DNA of 64,000 nt from Kocuria rosea subsp. polaris (lineage in GTDB: Bacteria; Actinomycetota; Actinomycetes; Actinomycetales; Micrococcaceae): NCBI RefSeq assembly GCF_001483755.1, contig NZ_LQBK01000022.1, positions 195,992 through 259,991 on the forward strand, in the 5' to 3' direction. The notes beneath the pieces are model-generated. The model saw only the letters and a program-made list of their open reading frames with translations, ran no database searches and was not told the origin of the DNA. The translations under genes and the position numbers were made by a program. This document shows, piece after piece, positions 1 to 7,290 of the stretch (positions are counted from its first letter, which is position 1; each line of letters opens with the position of its first letter).

Positions 1-993
1 GAGGTCCTGGTTCGCCCCGCCCAGGTAGTTCTTCATCACCGCGGACCCGCCGATCAGCCCGGTGTCCCCGAGCGGGAGGTCCAGCACGGCGCGCAGGTGC
101 TGCTCGAACTGGCTCGTCACGGACCCGTCCATGGTCCAGTGCCCGGAGTTGTGCGGGCGCATGGCCAGCTCGTTGACCAGGAACCCGTAGCCGCGGCCGG
201 GGGTCTCGAAGAGCTCCACGGCCATCACCCCGGTCACCCCCAGCTCCGTGGCCAGCGTCCGGGCGGCGTCGGCGGCCGCGGACGCGACCTCGGGCAGCAG
301 CTGCGGGGCGGGCGCGAGCACCTCGTCGCAGACGCCGTCCACCTGGATCGACTCCACCACCGGCCACGCCCGCACCTCGCCGGAGGGGGTGCGGGCCACG
401 AGCGCGGACAGCTCGCGGGAGAAGCCGACCTTCTCCTCGACCAGCAGGGGGCCGTCCGTGCGCGCGAACCACTGCGCCGGCTCGGCGCCGCGGGCGTCCT
501 CGGCCGTGCCGAGGACCATCACGCCCTTGCCGTCGTAGCCGCCGCGCGGCGTCTTGAGCACCACGGGCCAGCCGGTGCGCTCGCCGAAGGCGATCAGCTC
601 CTCGACGTCGGCGACCGCCGCCCACTGCGGGTTCGGCAGCCCGAGGCGCTCCACGGCCGCGCGCATCCACAGCTTGTCCTGGGCGTGCACCAGGGCGTCC
701 GGGCCCGGGCGCACGTCGACGCCCTCGGCGAGCAGGGTCCGCAGGTGCTCGGTGGGCACGTGCTCGTGGTCGAACGTCAGGACGTCGACGCCCCGGGCGA
801 ACCGGCGCAGCACCTCGAGGTCGGTGTAGTCGCCCACGGGCGCGGTGGGCACGGCGGCGACCGCCGAGACGTCGGGGCCCTCGGCGAGCACGCGCAGCTC
901 GATGCCCAGGGCGGTGGCGGAGGGCGCCATCATGCGGGCGAGCTGCCCGCCTCCGACGACGCCGACGACAGGGACGGTCACAGAAGAATTCAC
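1..993 (-). CDS. purK: 5-(carboxyamino)imidazole ribonucleotide synthase PurK (3' end cut by window edge)
   Basis: ATP-grasp ligase that carboxylates AIR with bicarbonate in de novo purine synthesis. The 331 codons present show the N-terminal nucleotide-binding fold (VVGGGQLARMM near residue 10), ATP-grasp core segments (KTPRGGYDGKGV, EEKVGFSREL) and the conserved NELAMRPHNSGHW near residue 300. The C-terminal end is outside the window. GTG at 993 is preferred over the in-frame GTG at 981 because a TACCCT hexamer (1000-1005) lies exactly 6 nt upstream of it, as for a leaderless mRNA, and neither start has a Shine-Dalgarno. It diverges from the GtrA-like gene. purE would be expected next downstream, but that cannot be seen here. 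Confidence 0.95.
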   Translation of the reverse strand, partial: MNSSVTVPVVGVVGGGQLARMMAPSATALGIELRVLAEGPDVSAVAAVPTAPVGDYTDLEVLRRFARGVDVLTFDHEHVPTEHLRTLLAEGVDVRPGPDALVHAQDKLWMRAAVERLGLPNPQWAAVADVEELIAFGERTGWPVVLKTPRGGYDGKGVMVLGTAEDARGAEPAQWFARTDGPLLVEEKVGFSRELSALVARTPSGEVRAWPVVESIQVDGVCDEVLAPAPQLLPEVASAAADAARTLATELGVTGVMAVELFETPGRGYGFLVNELAMRPHNSGHWTMDGSVTSQFEQHLRAVLDLPLGDTGLIGGSAVMKNYLGGANQDL

Positions 994-999
994 CCGACC

Positions 1000-1005
1000 A
1001 GGGTA
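1000..1005 (-). promoter_or_regulatory. -10 hexamer of purK, leaderless arrangement
   Basis: TACCCT on the minus strand, followed by 6 nt and then GTG (993). Transcription would begin at or next to the start codon. The same geometry recurs at several other genes in the window. Confidence 0.5.
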
Positions 1006-1172
1006 TCCCGGTCCCTCGGGCCCTCCCGGCGGACTGTGCTGAAGCTCTCCGGTGCCGCGGAGGAAGGGCGGGGTAGGATGTGCCGAGGTCCGCCGCGGGC
1101 GCTCTCCCGTGCTCGTCGACCGCTGCGCCGGCCGGCGCCCACCGACTCACCACCTGGGAGACCTGAAGCCGC

Positions 1173-1862
1173 GTGAACCGTCTCGTCGACCGTTTCGATG
1201 CCCTGTGGCACCTCTTCGTCAAAGAACTCATGAAGTTCGGTGTCGTCGGCGCGCTCGCGTTCGTCATCAACGCGTCGCTCACCTGGATCCTGATGCACAC
1301 GGTCTTCCAGGACGGCCACCTCAAGGCCAAGTTCGTGGCGACGGCCGTGGCCATCGTCTTCGCCTGGGTCGCCAACCGGCTGTGGACCTTCCGGCACAAG
1401 CGCCAGTCGGACAAGCGCCGCGAGCTGATCCAGTTCCTCGTGGCCAACGGCATCGGCATGGCCATCGAGCTCGGCTGCCTCGGCTTCAGCTACTATGTCC
1501 TGGGCCTCACCAGCGCCTACGCGTCCTTCGTCTCCGGCACGATCATCGGCACCATCCTCGGCACGGTCTTCCGCTACTTCGCCTACCGCTTCTGGGTCTT
1601 CACCGAGGAGCTCGACGAGGACCCGAACTTCGCGGACACCGCGGCCCTCGAGATCGCCCTCATCACGGGGCGTCAGACGGGCGAGGGCACCGAGCGCTCC
1701 GACCGGGAGCACGGACAGCACCGGGCGCACGACCACCCGCGGACCCAGGACCAGCCCCGGACCCACGACCGCCTCCGGGCCCAGGACCAGCCCCGGACGG
1801 AGAGCACGGCGGTCCCCGGACCGGACGCCCACGGGGGCGCGGGTCCGGCCGAGGGCCGCTGA
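1173..1862 (+). CDS. GtrA-family membrane protein
   Basis: Small four-helix membrane protein of the GtrA/DPMS family, whose members are thought to move or present lipid-linked sugars for surface glycosylation. Hydrophobic segments fall at about residues 20-40, 48-66, 86-108 and 116-138, with the family-typical WVANRLWTFRHK between helices 2 and 3 and FRYFAYRFWVF after helix 4. The GTG start has a GGGAG about 16 nt upstream; a TAGGAT -10 candidate lies at about 1074-1079. The cytosolic tail (from about residue 165) is odd: charged, His/Arg/Pro-rich, with imperfect repeats of the type HDHPRTQDQPRT. That tail is not part of the family core, and its function is unknown. Confidence 0.85.
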   Translation: MNRLVDRFDALWHLFVKELMKFGVVGALAFVINASLTWILMHTVFQDGHLKAKFVATAVAIVFAWVANRLWTFRHKRQSDKRRELIQFLVANGIGMAIELGCLGFSYYVLGLTSAYASFVSGTIIGTILGTVFRYFAYRFWVFTEELDEDPNFADTAALEIALITGRQTGEGTERSDREHGQHRAHDHPRTQDQPRTHDRLRAQDQPRTESTAVPGPDAHGGAGPAEGR

Positions 1863-1872
1863 GGCTCCCCGC

Positions 1873-2661
1873 TCAGAAGCCCACGGAGTTCTCGGCCGCC
1901 AGCACGGACCGCCAGGCGTCGTCGGCGGCGTCCTCCGGGCGGTCCGTGACGACCGCCGCGCGGCCCCCGGCCAGCACGGCCAGCACCCCCAGCAGGAACG
2001 CGGCGTCCATCCGCCGTCCCGGCACGTGCACCGCGGCCGCCGTGCCCCACGCGTCCTCCCGCCCGGACCGGAGCTCGCCCGCCGCGGGCAGCAGCCGGCC
2101 GTGGGCCAGGAATCCGTCGGTCCCCGCCGCCCGGAGGGCGTCGCCCTCCGGGGCCGGCTCCTCGAAGCCGGCGTAGACGTCCGCGTGGGAGCGGATCTCG
2201 GCGCAGTAGTCCAGGACGTCCCCGCCCGGCAGCTCGCCGCGGTAGCCGAGCGAGAGCGCCGGCCGGTCCAGGACCACCGCCCGCGCACCGGAGGGCACCC
2301 GCTCCAGCAGCGGCGGTGTCGCCCCCTGCGCGTCGACGAGCCCCACCACGGCCCGGTCGCCGGGCTCCGCCGCGCCCCCGAGCGGATCGACCGTCCGTAC
2401 GGCCGCCCCCATGGTCCACGTGCCCAGGGCGACCGCGAGGCTGCGCCAGTGCACCTCCTCGCCGAGGGCCACGACGTCGCCCGCCTCGAGGTCCAGCTCG
2501 TCCACCCACAGGTTGGCGGTCTTGGCCGCCCAGTTGTCGAGGACCCGCCCGGAGAGCTCCACGCGCTCGCCGTCCCGGCCGTACCAGATGAGGGCGGGGC
2601 GGCTGCTGCTCCGCAGGTTGTCCATCAAACGGGGGACAGAGTCCGGGATCGGGGTGGCCAT
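1873..2661 (-). CDS. TIGR03089 family protein
   Basis: 262-residue conserved actinobacterial protein of the TIGR03089 family. It resembles the N-terminal part of AMP-forming acyl-CoA synthetase/AMP-ligase folds (RPALIWYGRDGERVELSG, then LGTWTMGAAVRTVDP) but lacks the full adenylation signature and the C-terminal domain, so an enzymatic role is uncertain. ATG at 2661 is preceded by a strong GAGGAGG Shine-Dalgarno (CACGAGGAGGAACC before ATG); the reading frame continues upstream but without coding character. It ends 10 nt from the convergent GtrA gene and diverges from whiB. In related genomes this family often lies near cell-envelope genes, which fits this context but gives no function. Confidence 0.8.
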   Translation of the reverse strand: MATPIPDSVPRLMDNLRSSSRPALIWYGRDGERVELSGRVLDNWAAKTANLWVDELDLEAGDVVALGEEVHWRSLAVALGTWTMGAAVRTVDPLGGAAEPGDRAVVGLVDAQGATPPLLERVPSGARAVVLDRPALSLGYRGELPGGDVLDYCAEIRSHADVYAGFEEPAPEGDALRAAGTDGFLAHGRLLPAAGELRSGREDAWGTAAAVHVPGRRMDAAFLLGVLAVLAGGRAAVVTDRPEDAADDAWRSVLAAENSVGF

Positions 2662-2833
2662 GGTTCCTCCTCGTGGGTGCCCGCCACCGGTCACGGCAGC
2701 GGAGCATATGCGTGGGACCGTATTCTTCACGGTCCCCGGCGACTTCCCGAAATCGCGTCGTGACGTGGAAAAACGTCTACTCCCAACGGCATTCATCACG
2801 GTTAGGGTCGTAGGGGCGCCCTCCCGACAAGGG

Positions 2834-2863
2834 TTGACGCCACAGTAGTTACACACGTGTAAT
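2834..2863 (+). promoter_or_regulatory. whiB promoter with overlapping palindrome
   Basis: TTGACG (2834-2839), an 18-nt spacer and TGTAAT (2858-2863) form a good sigma-70-type promoter for the whiB gene. The near-palindrome TTACACACGTGTAA (2849-2862), with a perfect ACACGTGT centre, overlaps the spacer and -10. That is the position of a repressor or dual regulator site. The leader would be about 100 nt. The rest of the 2662-2972 gap holds no other gene I can support. Confidence 0.55.
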
Positions 2864-2972
2864 TGGGAAGTCCGGCAGACGATCAGCAAGGATACGTTCT
2901 CCGGGATGCACGGGGCCGGCGCCCCCCGCAGTCTGCCGGACCCGGGCAATCGTGTCGGATGGAAGGAAAGTC

Positions 2973-3503
2973 ATGGGAGAGGCCGCACGCCAGCAGGTCG
3001 TGGACACCACCCCCCTCGGCGCCCGTCGCCGGAGCATGCGCTCGGTGCCCGAGGACTGGTTCGTGGACCCCGTGGACCCCCGGGCCGCCGAGCGGCACGT
3101 CCGCCGGGTGGGCGGCAGCCTCGAGGACCAGGCCACCGCGTACCTCAAGGCCCACGAGGCCGTCCAGGACCTCTCGGGCGGGGGAGCGGCACCCGCCCTC
3201 GACCTGCTCGAGGCGCCCGCCGCCGACGAGGGCTCCGACTGGAGCGCCGTGGCCGGTCTGTACGCCGTGGAGGAGGACGAGGGGGAGCTGGCGTGGCAGA
3301 CCGACGCGCTGTGCGCCCAGACCGACCCGGAGGCCTTCTTCCCCGAGAAGGGCGGATCCACGCGTGACGCCAAGCGCGTGTGCGAGGCCTGCCCCGTGCA
3401 GGCCGAGTGCCTCGACTACGCGATGAGCAAGGACGAGAAGTTCGGCATCTGGGGCGGGCTCTCCGAGCGCGAGCGCCGCCGCCTGCGCCGCCTCGCCCGC
3501 TGA
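2973..3503 (+). CDS. whiB: WhiB-family iron-sulfur transcription factor
   Basis: Wbl transcription factor that carries a redox- and NO-sensitive [4Fe-4S] cluster and usually acts with the primary sigma factor. Four cluster cysteines are present at residues 114, 137, 140 and 146 (DALCAQTDPEAFFP, then VCEACPVQAEC), followed by the turn motif GIWGGLSERERRRLRR that contacts DNA. Followed by DUF3499 as in WhiB2/WhmD loci, which govern septation. ATG at 2973 is chosen because GGAAGGAAAG sits 3-12 nt upstream; a GTG at 2952 would add seven residues. The roughly 100-residue acidic N-terminal extension before the Wbl domain is longer than in compact WhiB proteins and has no recognisable domain. Confidence 0.92.
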   Translation: MGEAARQQVVDTTPLGARRRSMRSVPEDWFVDPVDPRAAERHVRRVGGSLEDQATAYLKAHEAVQDLSGGGAAPALDLLEAPAADEGSDWSAVAGLYAVEEDEGELAWQTDALCAQTDPEAFFPEKGGSTRDAKRVCEACPVQAECLDYAMSKDEKFGIWGGLSERERRRLRRLAR

Positions 3504-3505
3504 GG

Positions 3506-3511
3506 TAGTTT
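3506..3511 (+). promoter_or_regulatory. -10 hexamer of the DUF3499 gene, leaderless arrangement
   Basis: TAGTTT, 6 nt, then ATG at 3518. It lies directly after the whiB stop codon, so the downstream gene may have its own leaderless transcript as well as read-through from whiB. Confidence 0.45.
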
Positions 3512-3517
3512 CGGGCC

Positions 3518-4186
3518 ATGACCTCCTCCGGCAGCGCCACCCGCCTCTGCTCCCGCCAGACCTGCACGCGGGACGCTGTCATGACCCTCACCTACGTGTA
3601 CTCGGACTCGACCGCCGTGGTCGGCCCGCTCGCCGGGCACGCCGAACCCCACGCCTACGACCTGTGCGCCGTGCACGCTGACCGGCTCACGGTGCCGCGG
3701 GGCTGGCGCGTCGTCCGCCTGGAGCTGCCGGAGGCCCGGGCCCGGCGCGAGGACATCGGTGCCGTGGCCGAGGCCGTCCGGGAGGACGAGCCTCCCGCGC
3801 GCGTGCGCGACCGTCCGCGGACGGTGCTGCGCGACGTCTCCCTGCCCCGCTCCTCCTCGCCGCGTCCCTCGGCGTCGCGGTCCGCCGCTCCGCGCTCGGC
3901 GCGTCCTGACGGGCTCGGGGCGAGGAACCCGGAGGACGGTCCGGCGGCGACCCCTGAGCCTGCCCCCGAGCGGCCCCGGGCGGCCGGCCCGGAGAGCGGC
4001 CCGCGGGCGACCCCGGCGCCCGTGCCCGGGAGCCCGCGGACCACCGCCCCGGCCGCGGCGTCCGGCCCGGCCGCGGCGCCGGGCCCCGACGTGGTGTGGC
4101 ACGACGTCCCGATGCCCAGCACCCTGCAGCGGGCGCACCTCCGCCGGCCCGCCGCCCGCGGAGGCTCCGCCCGGCCGCCGGCCTGA
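3518..4186 (+). CDS. DUF3499 family protein
   Basis: Conserved actinobacterial protein of unknown function, usually found next to whiB2. The conserved part is the first ~90 residues: LCSRQTCTRDAVMTLTYVYSD with two cysteines, and DLCAVHADRLTVPRGWRV with a third, an arrangement that suggests a small metal-binding or zinc-ribbon-like fold (inference). The remaining ~130 residues are low-complexity Pro/Ala/Arg-rich sequence ending in VVWHDVPMPSTLQR, a short region that looks more conserved than the linker. The start is 14 nt after the whiB stop and carries no Shine-Dalgarno, but has a TAGTTT -10 element 6 nt upstream. Confidence 0.8.
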   Translation: MTSSGSATRLCSRQTCTRDAVMTLTYVYSDSTAVVGPLAGHAEPHAYDLCAVHADRLTVPRGWRVVRLELPEARARREDIGAVAEAVREDEPPARVRDRPRTVLRDVSLPRSSSPRPSASRSAAPRSARPDGLGARNPEDGPAATPEPAPERPRAAGPESGPRATPAPVPGSPRTTAPAAASGPAAAPGPDVVWHDVPMPSTLQRAHLRRPAARGGSARPPA

Positions 4187-4328
4187 ACCCCGCCGGGATT
4201 CCGTCCGGGCCGGCACCGCGCGTCCCCGCCCGGTTGCGGACCCGGCGCTCGCTCCGGCCCTAGGATGAGCCGCAGACCGCGCCTGCCCGGTGCGGGACGC
4301 TCTTCCCCCCGGAGCACCAGGAGCCCCC

Positions 4329-4649
4329 ATGACTGTCCCTGCAACGACGCAGCCGACGCACGATCTCCACGCCGAGCCCCACCACGAGAGCGGGCCCGTC
4401 CGGCAGCACGAGGCCCCGGGCGGCCTCCGCCCGGCGCCCTGGGAGCTGCCGGCTCCCGGACCGACCCCGGAGCCCCCGGCGGTCGCCCTGGCCCCCGGTC
4501 TCGTCGAGATCCTGCGGTGCCCCCTGACGGGCGGGACGCTGATCCCCGTGGACGCCGACCGGCTGATGAGCGACCGCCCGTTCCGCGACGGCGTGCACCC
4601 GGTCTACCCGATCACCGGCGGCATCGCCTGCCTCACCCCCGGCCGCTGA
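4329..4649 (+). CDS. Trm112-like (UPF0434) zinc-ribbon protein
   Basis: 106-residue protein whose last ~45 residues match the Trm112/UPF0434 fold: LVEILRCPLTGGTLIP, then VYPITGGIACLTP. In bacteria these small proteins partner or stabilise methyltransferases, or occur beside sugar-nucleotide genes; the partner is not identifiable here. Only one of the usual paired cysteines is clear in the first knuckle, so metal binding may be lost. The first ~55 residues are His/Pro-rich low-complexity sequence. ATG at 4329 has GGAG about 8 nt upstream; an upstream in-frame ATG would lack one. It lies 142 nt after DUF3499, in the usual whiB-DUF3499 neighbourhood. Confidence 0.7.
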   Translation: MTVPATTQPTHDLHAEPHHESGPVRQHEAPGGLRPAPWELPAPGPTPEPPAVALAPGLVEILRCPLTGGTLIPVDADRLMSDRPFRDGVHPVYPITGGIACLTPGR

Positions 4650-4672
4650 GGACCGGGGCGCAACGCCCTGGG

Positions 4673-4696
4673 TCACGAAGGAGTTAACATTCGTGA
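4673..4696. promoter_or_regulatory. Inverted repeat upstream of the L,D-transpeptidase gene
   Basis: TCACGAA (4673-4679), 10 nt, TTCGTGA (4690-4696): perfect 7-bp arms in an A+T-richer pocket. It lies about 40 nt upstream of a TATCGT -10 candidate (about 4736-4741) for the transpeptidase gene. Best read as a transcription-factor site; the regulator is unknown. Confidence 0.45.
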
Positions 4697-4799
4697 TCCA
4701 CGGGGTCCGGGTGCGGCCGGGCACGGCCCGGGGACCTATCGTGGAAGCAGTTCCCCCAGCGTTCCCCCCACCCCCCTGACGCCCGAGGTGCCGTTCCCC

Positions 4800-6092
4800 A
4801 TGCCCCTGCCCTCTTCCCCGGATCCCGTGCTGCCTTCCCCGCGACCGACGCCGGCTCCCCGGCGCCTGCTCGCGCTGGGCGCGGTGACGGTCCTGCTCGC
4901 CACCGGATGCGCGCAGGCCTCCGGCGCTGCCGCGGAAGGACCGGCCGCCACCGCCTCGTCCCCGGCGTCGTCCGTGCCGTCGTCCACGCCGGTGCCGACG
5001 AGCCCGCCGGCCACCGTCGCCCCGGCCGAGGTCACCGTCGCCCCCGCGGACGCCGCGGTCGAGCACAACCCCGTGGAACCGGTCGTCGTGCGCGCCGACC
5101 GGGGCGAGCTGGCCGACGTCGTCCTCGTCCCCGCCCTGGGCGGCGAGCCCGTCCCGGGAGAGCTCTCCGCCGACGGGCGCACCTGGACCAGCACCGAGGT
5201 CCTGGACTTCGACACCCGGTACGCGCTGCACTGGAGCGCCGCGTCCGGGGCCGCGGCCACGACGACGGGCAGCAGCACGTTCACGACCGTTCTCGCCGCC
5301 CACGAGGTGGACGCCCGCCTCAACGTGGCCGACGGCGGGACCTACGGCACCGGGCAGGTCCTGGAGTTCACCTTCTCCGAGCCCGTGGTGCACAAGGAGC
5401 AGGTCGAGCAGGCCGTCACCGTCGACGGCGGCGGCGACCGGGCGGGCGCCTTCCGCTGGTACTCGGACACGATGGTCCGCTACCGCCCCGCCGAGAAGTG
5501 GGCACCGCACGCGCGGATCACGGTCACCCTCGACCTGCTCGGGCTCGACGTGGGCCACGGGATGGTGGGCAACCACGACCTGCGCCGGAGCTTCTCGACC
5601 GGCGCCGAGCACTACGCCCGCGTCGACAACGAGACCAAGACGCTGACCGCCTGGGTGGACGGCGAGGTCGCGGGGACGTTCCCCGTGACCCTCGGCAACG
5701 AGGACTGGCCCTCCACCACGGGGCAGAAGGTGATCATGGAGCAGGCCCCGGAGTACCTGTTCAAGGCCTCCTCCCTGGACCTGCAGCCGGGGGACCCGCA
5801 CTGGTACGACACGTTCTGGGCCTCCAACGTGTCCCGGCTGACGGCCAGCGGCGAGTTCGTGCACCAGGCGCTGCCGTCGGCGATGCCCGTCCTCGGGGTC
5901 GCCAACGTCTCCCACGGGTGCGTGGGCATGCCGCCCGAGGGCGCGAAGTTCATCCACGACGTGTTCCGGCCCGGGGACGTCGTGGAGGTCGTGGGCACCG
6001 GCTATCCGCAGGCCGACCCCGACGACGGGTACGGCGACTGGAACATCCCGCTCGAGCACTACGCGGACGAGCAGTGGAAGGGCAACTGGTGA
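4800..6092 (+). CDS. L,D-transpeptidase lipoprotein (YkuD domain)
   Basis: Secreted cell-wall enzyme that forms 3-3 peptide cross-links in peptidoglycan. It begins with a lipoprotein signal (lipobox LLATGC, lipid-attached Cys about residue 39), then a Ser/Thr/Pro-rich tether, one or two Ig-like domains (about 60-255) as in mycobacterial Ldt proteins, and a C-terminal YkuD domain. The catalytic motif is SHGCVGM; the family's usual Arg two residues after the Cys-Val is Gly here, a variant seen in some actinobacterial members. ATG at 4800 is favoured by GAGGTG about 10 nt upstream; a GTG at 4788 would add four residues. A dyad at 4673-4696 may regulate it. Confidence 0.9.
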   Translation: MPLPSSPDPVLPSPRPTPAPRRLLALGAVTVLLATGCAQASGAAAEGPAATASSPASSVPSSTPVPTSPPATVAPAEVTVAPADAAVEHNPVEPVVVRADRGELADVVLVPALGGEPVPGELSADGRTWTSTEVLDFDTRYALHWSAASGAAATTTGSSTFTTVLAAHEVDARLNVADGGTYGTGQVLEFTFSEPVVHKEQVEQAVTVDGGGDRAGAFRWYSDTMVRYRPAEKWAPHARITVTLDLLGLDVGHGMVGNHDLRRSFSTGAEHYARVDNETKTLTAWVDGEVAGTFPVTLGNEDWPSTTGQKVIMEQAPEYLFKASSLDLQPGDPHWYDTFWASNVSRLTASGEFVHQALPSAMPVLGVANVSHGCVGMPPEGAKFIHDVFRPGDVVEVVGTGYPQADPDDGYGDWNIPLEHYADEQWKGNW

Positions 6093-6219
6093 GGGTCCGC
6101 CGCTGAGACCCCGGTGCGCCTGGCGTGGGAGGACGCCGTGCCGGTCGTGGGTAGGATCGGACCGGCCGGAGCGGTCCCGCCCGCCCCGCCATCGAACCCC
6201 ACCGACCGAAGGACCGCCC

Positions 6220-7245
6220 GTGGCCACCCCCAGCAACGACAAGGCCCCCTGGCAGCAGGCCGATCCGCCCGCTGACGAGGACCGGCACGAAGAGCCCGTG
6301 TGGACGGGCCTGCTCCCCGCCGTCGTCCCCGCGGACACCGCCCCCGACGACGAGCAGCACGACGGGCACGACGACGCCCGCCGCGGCGCCGGGCAGCGCC
6401 GCGCGCCCGGCCGCACGGGCGGGGGCTCCCGCGCCGTCGGGGCCGCCGAGGCCGCGGGGGACGACGACCCGGACGAGGAGGCCCGCCGCCGGGCCGCGCT
6501 GCGCCGGGACGCCCTGGCGGACGAACCGCGGCTGCCGAAGCTGCAGCAGGTCCTCCTCGTGCTCGTGCTCCCGCTCGCGCTGCTGGCCGCGGCGGTGCGC
6601 GTGGTGGCCACGCCCCTGTTCCTGTGGGCGGAGTACCACCGCCCCGGCTTCCCGGCGGACTCCTACGGCTTCTCCACCGAGGAGCGGATGACCTTCGGGT
6701 CCTACGGACTGGACTACGTCATGAACTGGGCCCCGCCCGCGTTCCTCGGCGGGCTGCAGGACGCGGACGGCGCCCAGCTGTTCCTCGGCTCCGAGGTCGC
6801 GCACATGACCGATGTGAAGATAGTGCTGCAGAGCGCCCTCGCCGCGGTCGCCGTCCTGGCGCTGGTCGGCATCGTCTCGTGCCTGTACCTGCGCGCGAAG
6901 GCCCCCGGGGCCGCCTCCGGCGCCCTGTTCTTCGGCTCGTGGCTGACCGTGGTGCTGCTGGTCGTGCTGGCGGTCGCCGCGGTGCTCGGCTGGCAGCAGT
7001 TCTTCGCCCTGTTCCACTCCCTCTTCTTCGCCGACGGGTCCTGGACCTTCCGCGCCTCGGACACGCTCATCCGGCTGTATCCCACCCAGTTCTGGATGGA
7101 CGCGGCGATCGCGGTGGCCGGGCTGACCCTTCTGGGGGCGCTCGCGGTCATGGTCGCCACCTGGCCCACCGCTTTCCGCCGGCACCGGGCCCTCGACCGG
7201 GTGCGCCGGCGGCAGGAGCTCAAGCGCCGGCTGGCCGGCCGCTGA
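6220..7245 (+). CDS. TIGR01906 family integral membrane protein
   Basis: 341-residue membrane protein of the TIGR01906 family, found in actinobacteria and Firmicutes, function unknown. A ~100-residue charged, Pro/Gly-rich cytosolic N-terminus precedes a first helix (VLLVLVLPLALLAAAVRVV). Three more helices follow (about 205-225, 240-262 and 300-322). The family signature FALFHSLFFADGSWTF and LIRLYPTQFWMD is intact near the third loop. The GTG start has GAAGGA 6 nt upstream. It converges on the mannosyltransferase gene with a 45-nt gap. Association with protein mannosylation is plausible from position only. Confidence 0.8.
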   Translation: MATPSNDKAPWQQADPPADEDRHEEPVWTGLLPAVVPADTAPDDEQHDGHDDARRGAGQRRAPGRTGGGSRAVGAAEAAGDDDPDEEARRRAALRRDALADEPRLPKLQQVLLVLVLPLALLAAAVRVVATPLFLWAEYHRPGFPADSYGFSTEERMTFGSYGLDYVMNWAPPAFLGGLQDADGAQLFLGSEVAHMTDVKIVLQSALAAVAVLALVGIVSCLYLRAKAPGAASGALFFGSWLTVVLLVVLAVAAVLGWQQFFALFHSLFFADGSWTFRASDTLIRLYPTQFWMDAAIAVAGLTLLGALAVMVATWPTAFRRHRALDRVRRRQELKRRLAGR

Positions 7246-7290
7246 GCCGGTCCGTGCGCCGTCCTTGGGGACCCGGCCCGTACCGCCGGA

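Noticed and set aside
97-1176. Long open frames opposite or offset to real genes (for example over purK, over the transglutaminase gene and over the fibrinogen-like gene)
   Set aside because: In ~70% G+C DNA the opposite frames stay open by composition. They are Arg/Pro/Gly/His-rich without domains, and the opposing genes have clear family motifs.
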